Under the pieces are notes generated by a model. The model had not been told where the DNA came from, made no database searches, and was given only the letters and a program-made list of their open reading frames with translations. From NCBI GenBank assembly GCA_007922305.1, contig ML677385.1, positions 3,989,836 through 4,053,835 on the forward strand: DNA of 64,000 nucleotides. Direction: 5' to 3'. Both the position numbers and the translations under genes were made by a program. This stretch comes from Dermatemys mawii. Lineage: Eukaryota; Chordata; Testudines; Dermatemydidae. Shown here piece by piece: positions 12,084 through 57,200 of this stretch (its first letter is position 1; each line of letters opens with the position of its first letter).

Positions 12084-12089
12084 TTTATT
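12084..12089 (-). terminator. KDM6A: Polyadenylation signal candidate
   Basis: AATAAA on the minus strand about 1.2 kb after the stop codon, within sequence that still reads like 3' UTR. Confidence 0.4.
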
Positions 12090-12464
12090 AGCCTGTTATT
12101 GCAAAAAGTGCAATTTAACAATAAACCAGTCTGAAGGATTTTTTTTGTCTTCAAGATACATACCATATATTTCTTTAAAAATAATCATACTTTTGTAAGC
12201 AATACTTTACAGTAGACATCTCAAATCTACCATATTTGTAAAACAAAGGAGAGAGATTTAGGCTCTAAATTTTTACACATATATTTATATTCAGATTCTA
12301 TATATATTATATATACACAAGTATATATAAAATATATATAATCGGAGTCCAAAAATGAACAAAACCTAGGCACTGTACATAAAATCTTTTTTAAAACTCA
12401 AACAATAGAAAAACGTTAAACATTAAACAATTTTAATAAAAGTTTCTGTACAATGCTAAGCAGT

Positions 12465-12470
12465 TTTATT
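12465..12470 (-). terminator. KDM6A: Polyadenylation signal candidate
   Basis: AATAAA on the minus strand about 800 nt after the stop codon, followed by AT-rich sequence. It is a plausible intermediate cleavage site. Confidence 0.45.
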
Positions 12471-13068
12471 TACATATAGAAAATGTAATAGGAGTAGTGT
12501 TTGAAATTACAGCACTCCTTAAAATTTCAATGGCAGGTAATCTGGAAAAAATAACAGCATTCCATTCACAAATATTTTCAAGCAATAAATATGTATTTAT
12601 AAATAGTGTAAATTTACATCAAGATTAGAAACAAAAAATCACAAATCTGAAGTTTATTCCTTAGTCTATGTGCAACCCATTTATCTTTGTGACTTGGCTG
12701 TTAATTTTTTAAAATTTTATTTTAGGAACCAAAAGTGTAACTGTCATGGTTTCAAAACAAAACAGAAAAACATAAAAGCAGTAAAAAATTTATATCACCT
12801 AACTTTTCACATTAAAAAAAAAATGTTGCCCAAAGAAAGACTTAAAATTTCTAACTACCTTACAAAGAAATGACCAGCTAAGCTAGTACTTTTTCCAAGG
12901 GAAATTCTGAAGGGGAAAAATGGATGAAACTAATTCATCAGCCCAGAAACAGAGAAATACAAAAGAGGTGGTCTTCAAGTCAGTAGTCTGTATAATGTTG
13001 CCAGTTTTGTCAGATATATACAAAACATGGAATTATTATTATTTTTTTTGAAGTACAGCTGTATGAGC

Positions 13069-13074
13069 TTTATT
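13069..13074 (-). terminator. KDM6A: Proximal polyadenylation signal candidate
   Basis: AATAAA on the minus strand about 200 nt after the stop codon. Use of this site would give a very short 3' UTR. Cleavage position is not known from sequence. Confidence 0.5.
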
Positions 13075-13271
13075 TCTTTTGAGTTCTGGAATAGGAGGCA
13101 GTGCTCTCTCCTGTCCAGTTGGTTGACACTCCGCACTTGGAAGGTTGCATAGACACAGCTTTCAAGCCAGCAGCCTTACAGGATAGCTACAAAAAAAAAT
13201 AATCAGTGGTGCAGAACTGGGTCACTTCCTGAATATCAGAAACATTTTCATTTAATGTCCATGGAAAAATG

Positions 13272-45193
<31,922 letters not shown>

Positions 45194-46704
45194 CTAAAAA
45201 GGAAAAAGAGAGCTGTCTGTGTGAACATTTGATTAAAAAAATTATATTTACTGAATATGTGCTAGTTACACATTGTTCACAACAGAAAATATTAATGATA
45301 TACAAGGGTAAACCATAACTATGGGTTAAGTGGAACCTCCAGGATATATCTTAATCAAGGATTTTCATTTAGTAAGACAACACTATTTAAAAATTACTCC
45401 CACTATTCCCCTCTCTCCAAGTTTACAAAAACACCACCATTAGTTAAAAATATAACCAATCTCAAAAGAAAGAAAAATAATCTAAATTATAGTTTAACAT
45501 AGCAAACAGTTTTTAACTTGAAGTTTAGTAGAACCTTATTAATTGGCACTGACTACCAGGTGATCCATTCATAGCAGTGAGGAACAAAAAACACTTTTCA
45601 GATTAAGTCTATCTGATAACAGAGGACATATCATTATTAAACTGATAATACACAATCTCTCACAGAATTTCATAACAGGGCTGTTAAAGTCACAAACTGC
45701 AAATTTGCAAATCATTAAGAACATATACTATTAAAAAACTATCATGCAGTAATGTACTTTATTCACTTATTTTGACAAGTTTAATTTTATACTTATACTG
45801 TGAAGTACATTAGCATACATATATTGTAGGATCATTTGTTAAAGTCATTCTGCAGCACTCAACTTCTAAATTTTGTTTGTGAAGCACAGTAAACTAAATT
45901 ATTATGCCTGAAGATTAGTGAAGTGAGAATTAACAAACATATACTGCATTTTTTTTTGTCTAGAAGTGGGACTATACAGTTACTCTAAGGTACAAAAATA
46001 CTATTTTCCCCCCAAACAAAGATGACATTTTATATGCATACAAAAATATGGGGCTTATGTGGCACAGTATCATCTTAAATCCTTTAGTCTTATCTAACCT
46101 GCAAGGATAAATGCACAAAACATGATTTTAAAAGAAGAGCCAAGATTTTAAAAGCCAAGAGGACTTACTTGGAGTACTGAAATAGTCTCAATATCTAAAC
46201 TGACATGGCCCTATTTCTGACTAGAAATAGTTACAAAATCTTTCTCAACAAATGATCAGTACAAATAATGCTCTGTCACACACTATCATTCAACACAAGA
46301 GTACAGATAATAACTCAGAAAGGGCATCATCAAAATTCATCGTATTGTATTCTAACTCTGATGTATGAAAGGTTACACATGTAGCTTTGCATAAGAGTTA
46401 AGGATATGTGATCAAATGTTAGTGAATACTAAACACCGTACTGCATGTATTTTACTTGCTAAACTAATTTGATACTAGATCAGTTTCTGATGTAGTAAAT
46501 TCAGAAATTAATTGGAATGACTGCAGAACAGTGGAATCAAACCCAAACAAAACAACTCTGTACTGATGCAGTGCAGTGTTTGAAACTGTATACTCCTAAG
46601 GAGAAGAAACTCTAAATTATTACTCCCACAGCTACTATAATTTCGCTTCCCATAGCACATACAGTTCTGCAGTTGGTATTATTGCATATTATTATTTGTA
46701 ATGT

Positions 46705-46805
46705 GATATATCATTTAGGAGCACAGTCAGGAATCAGGACCCTACTGTGCTAAGTGCCATACAAAACCAGAACAAAAAGACAGTCCCTGCCTCAAAGAGC
46801 TTACA
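46705..46805 (-). repeat. L2/MIR-tail-like repeat
   Basis: The plus strand reads CAGGACCCTACTGTGCTAAG, then ACCAGAACAAAAAGACAGTC and TGCCTCAAAGAGCTTACA. It is the reverse of the same 3' tail as the copy at 22465. Confidence 0.6.
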
Positions 46806-46872
46806 TATGGTACACATTTTAATGCCTTAATGTATCATGTTCACTTTGCCTACTATAGTTGCTGCACAAGAC

Positions 46873-46949
46873 CCTGACTCAGCACACCACTTACGCATGT
46901 GCTTAAATCCATGAGAAAAGCATGTGCTTACATGTGTTACTCAGTCAGG
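46873..46949. repeat. Imperfect inverted repeat (hairpin)
   Basis: Two 32-bp arms (46873-46904 and 46918-46949) match when one is inverted at 22 of 32 positions, separated by 13 bp. The outermost seven bases, CCTGACT, match perfectly. The motif with GCATGTGCTTA is a common reptile repeat. Confidence 0.65.
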
Positions 46950-47269
46950 ACTTAAAATACCAAACAATGTTGCAGTTGTACTTCATTGTTGCATAGTGAA
47001 ATATACTCAAGTTACACTTATAGCTACCTGGTAGTTGAACTGGACATTTGTCACTCAAGAGGTGAGCAGGGTGGGAAGGGGTTATGCAGTTAGAAAGTGG
47101 GTTGGACTACTGTTAGTGGGATGTTCACACACGTCAATTTATGACCTTTTGATCACAAATTAACAGGTGCCTGCTTTAGGATTGCAATCCTAAGCATATA
47201 ATGTGCCCTTCAGAGCTGGTGACATGATAAAATGGACAAATCCTTGCTACCAAACACGTGTATTTATTT

Positions 47270-47499
47270 CAGGGGTTCTCAAAAGCCATTGCACAGTGAC
47301 CCCCTTCTGACAGCAAAAATTATTACACGATGCCGGGAGGGGGGCCAAAGCTGAAACTTTAGCCCTGGATAAGGGAAATGTAGCCTGAGCCCCACTCTTG
47401 GGCTTTGGCCCCAGGACCCAGCAAGTGTAATGCCAGTCCTGGCAATCCCATTAAAACAGGGCCCCAACTCACTTTGGGGTCCTAATCCTAGAACCACGG
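47270..47499. mobile_element. hAT-type MITE
   Basis: Left end CAGGGGTTCTCAAAAG. The right end reads, inverted, CCGTGGTTCTAGG. The interior has CAGTGACCCCCTTCTGACAG and ACTCACTTTGGGGTCC, as in common turtle hAT MITEs. Flanks ATTTATTT (47262-47269) and ATCTATCT (47500-47507) match at 6 of 8 positions, fitting a decayed 8-bp target duplication. Confidence 0.7.
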
Positions 47500-48879
47500 A
47501 TCTATCTGTAAGCAAGCTAGATCATGAATGGTCAAGATGAAAATTGAACAGTTTTAAAAAACCCACAGGTGTACATTCTCTTTCACTGTGCAATGCCTCT
47601 GACTCACTCTCAAGCATAACCGAAGAGACATCTAAAGTTCTATATAAATGAAGGAACATTTTGTTATTTCTAACCACCTGTCTTCAAACACCTGAATTAC
47701 ATTTGGTCTTTGTTGTATCTTAAGTCAATGGCAAGTTTTGAATAAATTTTAATCCTGTGAACACTTTGTAGCATGTGATTTCCTCCCCAAAATTATGAAA
47801 ATACCCTCTTCATGTTTGGATATTAAAAATAGATGAACAGATTTTCTTCAAACCTTACAGCACAGAAAATAACTCATTTGTTAGGGCAGGGAACAAACAT
47901 TACAAATTTCCATGAGAACAAAGAAATCAGAGAATGAACAAACAAACAGTTCATCGTGTTTAGTATTCTGTGTGTTTTAACAGTGGTCCATGCCATATGC
48001 TTCAGAGGAAAGTGCAGTAAACCTCACAACTTTTGAGCAACCTGTTCATATGGGATTTTTCTTCCTAACCCCATAGATATTTCCTGAGACATTATATCCC
48101 TTAATAAAAAACCAAACCCTATTATCGTGGATGTTGCCATTATGCAAATACATTTTAATCCTTTTAAGCTCTTGACCTCAATAACAAAGTGACAGAGAGC
48201 TTCCCAGCTTACTTATACATTGTGTAAAAGTAGCATTTCATTTTTTATAATCGGTTTTAAATGTATCTTTCAATCTTACTAGGTATCACCTTGTTCTTAT
48301 TTTACCAGAGTTATTTATTATTTCACATACTTTTGTCATGTTGCCACTTATTCCTTTGCCCAAATTTAACAGTTCTTTTTTCAATCTCTCCTCAGATTAA
48401 ATTTTTCATGCTTCTATTCCCCCTCCCCAAAATCTCTGGACTCCTAGTTTTGCTATACTTCTTTGAGAGCCAAACTGAACCTTTAGCCCAGGTGAGGGCA
48501 TATTATCACTATGCAATAATATTGTAATATTTTTCATCCCATTATTTACACTGTATTTATCTGTAGTGGTGTCCCTTATGTCTTGCCATGCCTCAGTTTC
48601 CCTGTTGGTTGATAGTCTACCTTTGCAGTGATTGTGTTGTTTAGCCCTCAAGCCAAACCAAAAACTTTTCCCCTTCCAGGTTACACAAAGTCCAAATACA
48701 AAACCTTCTCCTAGTCCCTCTTGCTAGGCCACAGCTGTCCCCCACAAGGATCTGACTGAACCTCTCCCCTGGGTCCAAGATTACCAAATTAGTCTTTCAC
48801 TCCTTTAATGGGGGATACTTTATTCTTTAGTTGGCAGAGTCAACCCTCTCTTACAGAATATATCACCTGCAGATGGGGT

Positions 48880-49443
48880 AATGGGACAGGTCCCATACAA
48901 GGAAAGATTAAAGAGGCTAGGACTTTTCAGCTTGGAAAAGAGGAGACTAAGCGGGGATAAGATAGAGGTATATAAAATCATGAGTGGTATGGAGAAAGTG
49001 AATAAGGAAAAGTTATTTATTTGTTCTCATGATATAAGAACTAGGGGCTTCCAAATGAAATTAACTGATAGCAGGTTTAAAACAGGTTTAAACAAAATTT
49101 TATTTAAAAATAAAAGGAAGTTCTTCACACAGCGCACAATCAACCTGTGGAACTCCTTGCCTGAGGAGGCTGTGAAGGCTAGGACTATAACAGGGTTTAA
49201 AAGAGAACTGGATAAATTCATGGAAGTTAAGTCCATTAATGGCTATTAGGATGGGTAAGGAATGGTGTACCTAGCCTCTGTTTGTCAGAGCGTGTTGACT
49301 AATGGCAGGAGAGAGATCTCTTGATCATTACCTGTTAGGTTCACTCACTCCGGGGCACTTGGCATTGGCCACTGTCAGTAGACAGGTACTGGGCTGGAAG
49401 GACCTTTGGACTAACCCAGTATGGCTATTCTTATGTTCTTATG
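48880..49443 (+). mobile_element. CR1 LINE, 3' end
   Basis: A 122-codon open frame (48881-49249) encodes the CR1 ORF2 C-terminus: RLKRLGLFSLEKRRLSGDKI, IEVYKIMSGMEKVNKEKLF, NLWNSLPEEAVKARTITGF and a stop after INGY. A 3' untranslated tail ends with CTTATGTTCTTATG. A short GGTTTAAA duplication near 49080-49100 lengthens the frame without breaking it. It is 5'-truncated and not functional. Confidence 0.9.
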
Positions 49444-49639
49444 GCACTACTGAGGTAGAGGAACTCATGCCCTCTATCTACCACAGGCTCCATCCTAGCC
49501 GCCCTAAACAATGAAATAGTCATCCACTCCAGTCTCAACTCCTCTCTTTCACTCCTCCTCCTAAAGCTATATTTGTTACTCTGCCAAGCTTCTCTCTAGC
49601 CCTTTTCCAGTTCTCGGTGATGGGGTGGGTTTCTCACAC

Positions 49640-50450
49640 CAACCCTAAGAGAGCTGAATTAAGCCAGGCAGGCCTAATCAGCCAATTAAACAGCAAATAG
49701 GGGATGATTTAGGCTGTGCAGAATGTGCTAGTTAAAAAGAAGCTCAACTGTGAGTGAACAGGCAGGGCTTATATAAAGCCAGGAGGCTGGCAACAGTGCG
49801 AGCAGGGAGGAAATCTGCAGTCTCTCCCTTTCTCAGAGGCAAGAGAAAAGGAAGGGGTGCTAGGAACCCCTGAGGAAAAGGATATTATGCTAGGAGAAAG
49901 TGTTTACCTAGTAGGTCTAAGAGATAGTGGTTTGACTAGGAAGGATGGAGAATGAAAAGCTTGGAGAAGCATGGTAGAAAGTAGTCCAGGTGTGAAAGCA
50001 ATAAGGTAGATGTTGCTGCAGGCCATACTTGATTGCTGTAAGACCTTGGACTGGGTTCCCTTATCCGCTGTAGAGCGTTGTTGCCAGGGGCAGTGAATAG
50101 GAAGATTGATGGAGTAACTGCACGAATGACATAATCAGGGCAGGGGGCTTGAGGATGATCTGACAATGCTGGAGCAAAAGGACTTTGAAATACTCTGCTG
50201 AATGGGGAATCACAATGGGACCTGGCCAGAGTACTGAATCACAAAGCAGTCATGCTGCAGCTCCATGAAGAAGAGAAGAACTGCAAAAGGCAGAGGAGAA
50301 GAAAGGAAGCAGGTGAAGTTAAATTGCCAGAAGGCGCCATACAGCGGTGAGTAGAGCATACTCTGACATTCCCTGACAGTCTCCTTCTTAATGAAAATCC
50401 CACCAAAGGCAGCTGCACTCTCTAGGCCCCTCCCTCTCTTTCTTAACATA
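49640..50450 (+). repeat. LTR-like repeat block
   Basis: Contains GGCAGGCCTAATCAGCCAAT, a TATATAAA box at 49770-49777 and downstream GCCAGGAGGCTGGCA, a layout like LTRs of gypsy-type retrotransposons in turtles. I see no internal genes, primer site or second LTR, so it could be a solo LTR fragment or something else. Orientation is taken from the TATA box. Confidence 0.35.
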
Positions 50451-50522
50451 GAAAGACTCTCAATATGTCTGCCACTTGCCTCTTCCTTGGTCTCCTTCCA
50501 CGCTCAGCAAAAACAATAAAAA

Positions 50523-50555
50523 TATACATACATACATACATACATACATACATAA
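50523..50555. repeat. (CATA)n microsatellite
   Basis: About seven uninterrupted ATAC/CATA units. Confidence 0.95.
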
Positions 50556-50764
50556 TCAATCCTAGTCTTTCCCAGCATGCATTACTGTCAAATTTACCAG
50601 ATTTTCCTTGTAGATGGAAAAAATAGGGACTAGGTCTCTAGCTTCCTTTAAAGGGACAGAAAGAACTTCTAACATTTTCCTATTTTTTTTTTACCTCACT
50701 GCACGAGGAGTGGATGTTTTCTTTCATAATTAAGTCCAAAACTGATAGTGAAGAATTACAAAAG

Positions 50765-51685
50765 GTCTCACAAAACTGGGTGACTGTGCAACAAAATGGC
50801 TGATGAAGTTCAGTGTTGCTAAGTGCAACTATATGTACAAAATAATGGAGTCTATATTAGCTGTTATGACTCAAAAAAGATCTTGGAGTCATCATGGATA
50901 GTTCTCTGAAAACATTTGCTTAGTGAGCAGCAGCAGCCAAAACAATGAATGGAATGTTAGAAACAATTGAGAACGGGGCAGATAACACAGAAAAATATCA
51001 TAATGCTATTCTATAAATCCATGGTACGCCCACATCTTGAATACTACATGCAGTTCTGGTTACCGCATCATTAAAATGATATATTCAAATTGGAAAAGCT
51101 ACAGAGAAGGGTAACAAACATGATTAGGGGTATGAAACAGCTTCCATACGAGGGGAGACTAAAAAGATAGACTGCTCAATTTAGACAAGAGATGACTAAG
51201 GGAAATTATGGGAGGGATCTATAAAATTATGAATGGTGTGAAGAAAGTGAATAGGGACATGTTATTCATCCCTTCACGTGACACAGGAACTACCAGTTAC
51301 CTATGTAATTAATAGGCAGCAGGTTTAACAAACAAAAGGAAGTATTTCTTTAAACACCACCACAACCTGTAGAACTCATTGGCAGCGGCTGTTGTGAAGC
51401 TCAAAAATATAACTGGGTTAAAAAAAGAATGAGATAAGTTCATGGAAGATAGGTCTATCAAAATGTCTTTTAGCCAAGATAGCCAGGGAGGCAACCCCAT
51501 GCTCTGGGTGTCCCTAGGCTTCTGACTGCCAGAAACTGGGAATGAACAACAGGATGGATCATTCGATAGTTTCCCTGCACTGTTCATTACTTCTAAAGCA
51601 TCTGCCACTGGCCACTGTTGAAACACAGAATACTGGGCTGGATGGACCACTGATCTGACCCAATATGGGTATTCTTATGTTCATT
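50765..51685 (+). mobile_element. CR1 LINE, old copy
   Basis: Readable in pieces: AAAATGGCTGATGAAGTTCA, AAAGATCTTGGAGTCATCATG (the DLGVIMDSSL segment), CCACATCTTGAATAC, GTAGAACTCATTGGCAG and a tail GGGTATTCTTATGTTC. Many stops and small deletions indicate that it is older than the copies at 18.7 and 48.9 kb. Confidence 0.85.
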
Positions 51686-51749
51686 CGGCCTTCTGCAGTA
51701 ACCCTGAGTGTTTCTGCTAAATGATTAGATTTAATTTTGAACTCAAATG

Positions 51750-51965
51750 TGTATGAGTTCAGATTAATGCTTCCAGTGTACATTACCTTAATTTGTCTAC
51801 ACTGAATTGCAGTTACCATTAGGTTGTCCAATCATTCTGCTTTGTTAGGTCCCTCTGTAATTCTTCAAAGATTTCTTTTTTTGACTAATCTAAATAACTC
51901 ATCTGCAAATATTGCCAATCTGCATTTATCTCCTTTTAAAAATTATTATTAAATATATTTAACAT
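51750..51965 (-). mobile_element. CR1 LINE fragment, reversed
   Basis: The plus strand resembles the reverse complement of the CR1 RT end seen at 19620-19790: ATTGCAGTTACCATTAGGTT, then GTCCCTCTGTAATTCTTC and ACTCATCTGCAAATATTGCC. It is strongly diverged. Confidence 0.6.
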
Positions 51966-52554
51966 GTCAGTCTTCCTATTTATCCTTTGGGATAGGGTGT
52001 GTGTGTGTGCACGCATACTTCTGTATATCAAGGCCTATAAGATTTTTCCAGAAAGAAAAAAAATGTCCTTGTTCCTCTTTAAAAAAAAACAAAAGCAAAA
52101 GCAAAAAAAAAAAACAACCACCCAACAATCCCAAAACACTGAAATATCAGAAATGTTGAATCTGGTTCCGTGGACAAATTTGTGGGAGTTTCAGAGGATG
52201 CAAATATTAAGTTTTCATATTTAACTGAAGGAGGGATAATGATGAATCTTTAACAAAGCCATTCTCTTTGAGTGTTGAATTGACATATGAGAGAGAGAGA
52301 AGTTAAAAAAAACTAATACCTCAGTTGACTAAAAATTAAACACTCAAACTTTCACTCATCTCTCGTGATGATATCATTTTACTAATTCAACAGTCAGTCA
52401 CAGCAGACAAGAACAGAATTTCTAACAAAAAAAGAAAAAAATATTTTTGATAACAGTCCTCTCAGATTTTCTACACCATAAAAACAAAACATGCATTTTT
52501 TTTCTTCCTCTACCTTTAGACTTTTGTCAAGTTGAACAAACCATTTATTCCTAC

Positions 52555-52740
52555 TATATTTTCTGTCTCATAGACAGTTTCTAATTCATGACAGAATTTT
52601 ACCCCTCAACCCAGCTACTTAGTTTCCTTAATAGCCTTTTGTGGTGGACTTTGTCAAAGACTTTGGAAAGTCCAAAGTCCAAATAAATATTAACCAGTAA
52701 TATCAACTGGACTTCATTTGTAATTCTCAGGATCGACCAC
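52555..52740 (-). mobile_element. CR1 LINE fragment, reversed, likely same copy
   Basis: TTGTGGTGGACTTTGTCAAAG, GACTTTGGAAAGTCCAAA and ATCAACTGGACTTCAT match the reverse complement of CR1 RT sequence just upstream of the preceding fragment. About 590 bp of other DNA separates the two pieces. Confidence 0.55.
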
Positions 52741-53921
52741 CGGCATTTGGTTAATTTAAATTTCAAATTTTAAAAATTAAACAGATTCACTTAAAATTCT
52801 TACTTGCTTTAATACACTTGGGAATTTGAAGAGCAAATAGCCATCTTCTATTTTATCATCCAAAATGTATGCTCCTTTCTACTGTCTTAACTTGTGTTGG
52901 ATTTTGGGGGAGGGGGAGGGGCAGGGGGATGGAGGAGGCTACTTGTTTGACAAGTAAAACTTTGAGCTTTCAACATTTTAACCATGTTTTCCCTTTGTTT
53001 TTGGGTTATTCACTATTTATATTACTGTCTTATTGTAGCCTCCCAAGCTGGACTTTAATTTCCTCATTTTATTTTAATTTCTTTATTTTTAAATAAACTA
53101 AACAAGTCCTTTTTTCCATAGATTAGAAGTTTTGTGCTGATTTCTGATATAATCTCTCAAATGAGATGCTGAATTTAATTATATTGTGATTCACTATTAT
53201 TTAGTAGGTCAACTATACTTACTTCTTGAACCAACACCTGTGCATTACTTAGTTCCAAGATGAGAATAACTTGCTTCCCATGTGTTCTAGAACTACATGA
53301 TCCAGAAAGCAGCCCTTTATAGGTGTTGAGAAATTGCTTCTCTAGCTATTTTAAACACCCAAGAGAAGACTATTCTGTATTTCTACAGCAGACCTCTGAA
53401 GAATATTCAAGTACTTGACAAACATTAGTGAATCGTCAATACACCAGCAGATTAGTATGTACTAACAGAGACTAGGACAGAATAGGAGTAAGGGGAGAAT
53501 TGGAAGACCACGTATAAAAAAGTAGAAAATTATGCTCAACTATCCCCTATCCTTCAAAGCTCCCTAATCCAAAGAAACTCCAACATGGAAATAGGAGGGT
53601 AAAGAGAACCAACTATTCCCAGAAAGGATAGGAAGCATCACAGGGCAAGTAGTATAACAACTTGAATCTGGCACGAAGGCTTCTATTGGTTGAAGAAAAC
53701 CCTCAACATTTTCCCCAAAAGTATTCTGAACACTACATTTGAAATAAAGACTATGTTGAGAATGCCACTCCTGACGAAAATTATTTTAAAGCATTGAAAC
53801 TGAAAGGCTCCAGGATTCACTGAGAACTAAGCAAAATTAAAGGATGGAACACCTGTTTGAATAGTATTTTTCTCCCCTAACACAAAATATTACACTATTT
53901 TTCTATGTATTTCTTCTATAC

Positions 53922-54243
53922 CAGCGGCTCTCAAAGTGGGGGTCACGACCCCTCGGGGGGTCCCGTCCCGGTTTCTGGGGGGTCGCGAGCCTCCGACACC
54001 ACTGAAATGCCACCGAATTGAATGTTTTCACTTTTTGGCAGACACACCCATGCACATGAACATGTCCGCCGAAGTGAGCGTTTCCGCTTTCGGCGACATT
54101 TCACACGCATGGGTATGTCCGCCAAAATGCTGCCGAAACCAGAAACATTTACTTTGGCAGCATTTTGGCGGACATGGTAGGGTCGCGATCAGAGGCTGGA
54201 TGTGTAAAAGGGGTCGCTCAAATGGTAAGTTTGAGAACCACTG
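53922..54243. mobile_element. hAT-type MITE with inverted ends
   Basis: Left end CAGCGGCTCTCAAAGTGGG and inverted right end CAGTGGTTCTCAAACTTACC share the hAT-like CAG(C/T)GG(C/T)TCTCAAA. Flanks TTCTATAC and CTCTTCAC match at 5 of 8 positions. The interior is CpG-rich with repeated CCGAAA/TTTCGGC motifs. A 125-codon frame across it is not a known protein. Confidence 0.75.
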
Positions 54244-57200
54244 CTCTTCACTTTACACACAGGAAAATAAATGTATAATGGGTAGTACAAGATTGATGAG
54301 AGCATTATTTTGAGTTAAAAGGGATTCAGTGTTGAAGAAATCTACCAAATTACATCAAAAAAATCAAAATGAACAATTCCCCGCTTCCCCCATATTTTCC
54401 AATAACCTGGTTTCTGTGCTTTATGGTTGGTTCCCGACACCCAGTTTTCTGTAATTAAGTCAGTCCCGTATTTGGGACATCAACTATGTCCAAGACAGAC
54501 TGATATAATAAACTTGATCAATATTACAGGATCAAACAAATGAAAGAGAGCCATGAGGGAGAAGGATCTTAACAATAACTTGGGTATCTTCATTAGGGAA
54601 CAGAGAAATACTGGAGAAAATATTAATATGTGTATTTGATATCCTCAAAGTTTACTCCAGAGTAAACTTTTAGATATGAACTGATGATTATGTTAGTATT
54701 TATTTTTAAGTTCAATATTTCTCTTGTGAGTAGTTTATTTTGTGTGATTTGTACAACAGCATTTCCACTGAAAAATGTTCGCATTTTTCCGATTAAAAAC
54801 AACATTTTTGTCTAATGGAGGATGCATCTGCAAGGATGCCTTCAAATTGCAATTATTGCTATATACATTTTTTGTGCAGGGTCGAAAGGACCTGCAGATT
54901 TTGCACTTATCTGTTTGGTGCTCTTCCCCCAGATACTTCAGGCATGTGTTGTAGCATTATAGTCAACTTACAATTTTGGGGAGCTTTATTACTTTCAGTT
55001 CTGTCTAGCTAGTTGTGTTAATGTGCAGCTCAAGGAAAGAATGCACAGGAAATCCTCTGGTACACCTGGGCCACTCCGAAAGGGAATTGTCAGAGGAGTG
55101 AAAGAATAGGGCAAGATTCTTTTTCACATTATTCTCACACATATCTGGAGTAGTAGCTTAGTGAAAGTCACAAAACCATAGCCCAGTTTCATTGCTGCTC
55201 CTTAGAAGAGGCTAGGAAACCTTGAAATCAATCAGAAACTTATCACTTTGCTGCTTGGGAAAACTACGATCAGCAGTAAGGGTACAATCTAGAGGAAAGC
55301 AAGCACATAAATTATAAAAGGGGTGGGGATGGTTATTGGAGCACATTCTTCCCACCCTCCCAGGAGCTGGAGAGAGAGGTTATGAATTAGGGAGCTCCCT
55401 AAGTAGCCCAGGCTCACAAAAAAGATTTGGACTCTTGAGCGTCGTGTAGACAGCATTCTAGTTTACTGCCTTCCTAAAAGCCTATGAATGTGAGGGGTAT
55501 TTAGATGTCTCAGCATGGCTCAGCCCCAAATCCCTCTCGTACAAACTTCCTTCAAACTTTAAACGTCATAGGCCTAGATAAATATTAATTTAACTAGAAG
55601 GAACTGGAATTTTCTGCCCAAATTCTTCTAATTATTAACTGAGGAGATGAAAAAGTATAGTAGGGAAGCAAAATTCTGATTTATTCATTTTTTCTGTAAA
55701 ACATGAGTTAGACAAGACAGGCACACACTGGGCAGCTGTGAGGCTCAGGAAAGAACGCCTCATCATCTTCCACAAATGAGCAAATTTCTGCAATAGTTTT
55801 AGTTTCCATTTTTCAGGATATTTCAATATCATGACTCATCTTGCTGGAGGATTCCAAGGCTATGAGAGATCTTTTTTCTTAAGAGTGCTAAGTATGTATA
55901 TACCTGCCAACACACACAACTGGCCAGAACAGACTCAGGTTTTTCATCTCTGACCCAACTAAAAACTAGTTCTCAGCACTACTCAGGGACTGCTGGCAGC
56001 ACGTACTGACCTCCAGGTTACGCTCTTTACCACTTCCTATGCCTGCTTCTCTCTCTCAAAGAGCTTCAGCCAGTCAACTTCCATCTCCATTGCCCAGCTA
56101 AGCTAATACAGCTAAGGTAGCCTACTGCTTACTGCCTAAACTCTGTTTGGGCAAAGTATTAGGTGAATCCCTTGCAGACAGAAACCAAATCTGCATGTAT
56201 GGGAGAAGGACTACAGAAAATACAGGAGTAATCTTGGGGAGCAGAGGGAAGGATAAGACCTGATGACCACAGGATAAGAAGATGAAATATCATTTTTTAA
56301 GGGACAGCATTTCCAATAAGCTGGTGATTCTGAGGACAGTTGAAATGTTTTATGTGATTTCTTGTGAATTTTATTTTCTTTTTTTCTCTCAGTATCACTA
56401 TAAACCGGGACTTTAAAATTGATCAGAATAGACATTCAACTGTCCAGCATCTTCCAAACACACAGCTTATCTGGATATTCTTTTAAACAAAGTAGACACT
56501 AACATGCAAAGTGGGTTAAAAGACTTTTCTATTGTACCTTAAGAAAATATAAAGAAACTTTCTATCCTAGTCCTCTTATCCCAGGAAAGCATACAACAGT
56601 CAAGGTTGATCTTAAGATTTGTGGGAGCCCCAATAGCTAGAAAGTGCATAGAGACAGTATCAAGTCGTGGGAGAAGAAAATGAGGATACCTTTGAGTTGC
56701 AAAGTTTGCAGAGGATATATTATAGGGGTTTTTGTTTGTGTTTAACATCAGCCCTAGCATCCCATTAGTCCACGAAACTAAAATCTGTGGTTTCTTAAAT
56801 TTAAAACACATTACTGGCATTTCAATGTCCTGTGGTTTTTCATATATTATATACATAAAATTTTTAAACAACCACATTACAATGCAGCCACAGGTTTAAA
56901 AATAGAATGAAGATCAGAAGCTACCCTGAATCATTGTTCCCAGCTATCAGAAACAAAATATAATTTTGAATCTCTCTTTTGGCAGAAAGAGCAAAACATA
57001 GGAGTAATACATATGAAAAGCTATTACAAAATGAATGCAGTCTATAAGCTAGTCTTTTTTGCTACTGCATACATACTTCATGAGTTATTCTTTCATTTTA
57101 AAAAGGGACCACTAGGTGTGATGGGTATTTTACTAAAATAGTTATAGTTTATCAAACATTTGACTAGAGAGTTCATAAATTTCTCATTAAACTAACTAAC

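Larger units (their letters stand above)
10870..13271 (-). other. KDM6A: KDM6A 3' untranslated region (extent inferred)
   Basis: AT-rich sequence continues directly from the stop codon with no recognisable transposon. On the minus strand, AATAAA signals occur at 13069-13074, 12465-12470, 12084-12089 and 10871-10876. As I recall, the mammalian KDM6A 3' UTR is long and strongly conserved, and the first 1.3 kb here read like it. The distal end is a guess based on the last signal. A TA-rich stretch lies at about 12280-12345. Confidence 0.6.

Noticed and set aside
49027..49236. Minus-strand frame in the CR1 copy
   Set aside because: It is the antisense of the CR1 ORF2 C-terminus, not a separate gene.
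55635..55832. 65-codon minus-strand frame with several cysteines
   Set aside because: No splice sites in the right phase, no similarity to KDM6A or another known protein, and AT-rich intron context.
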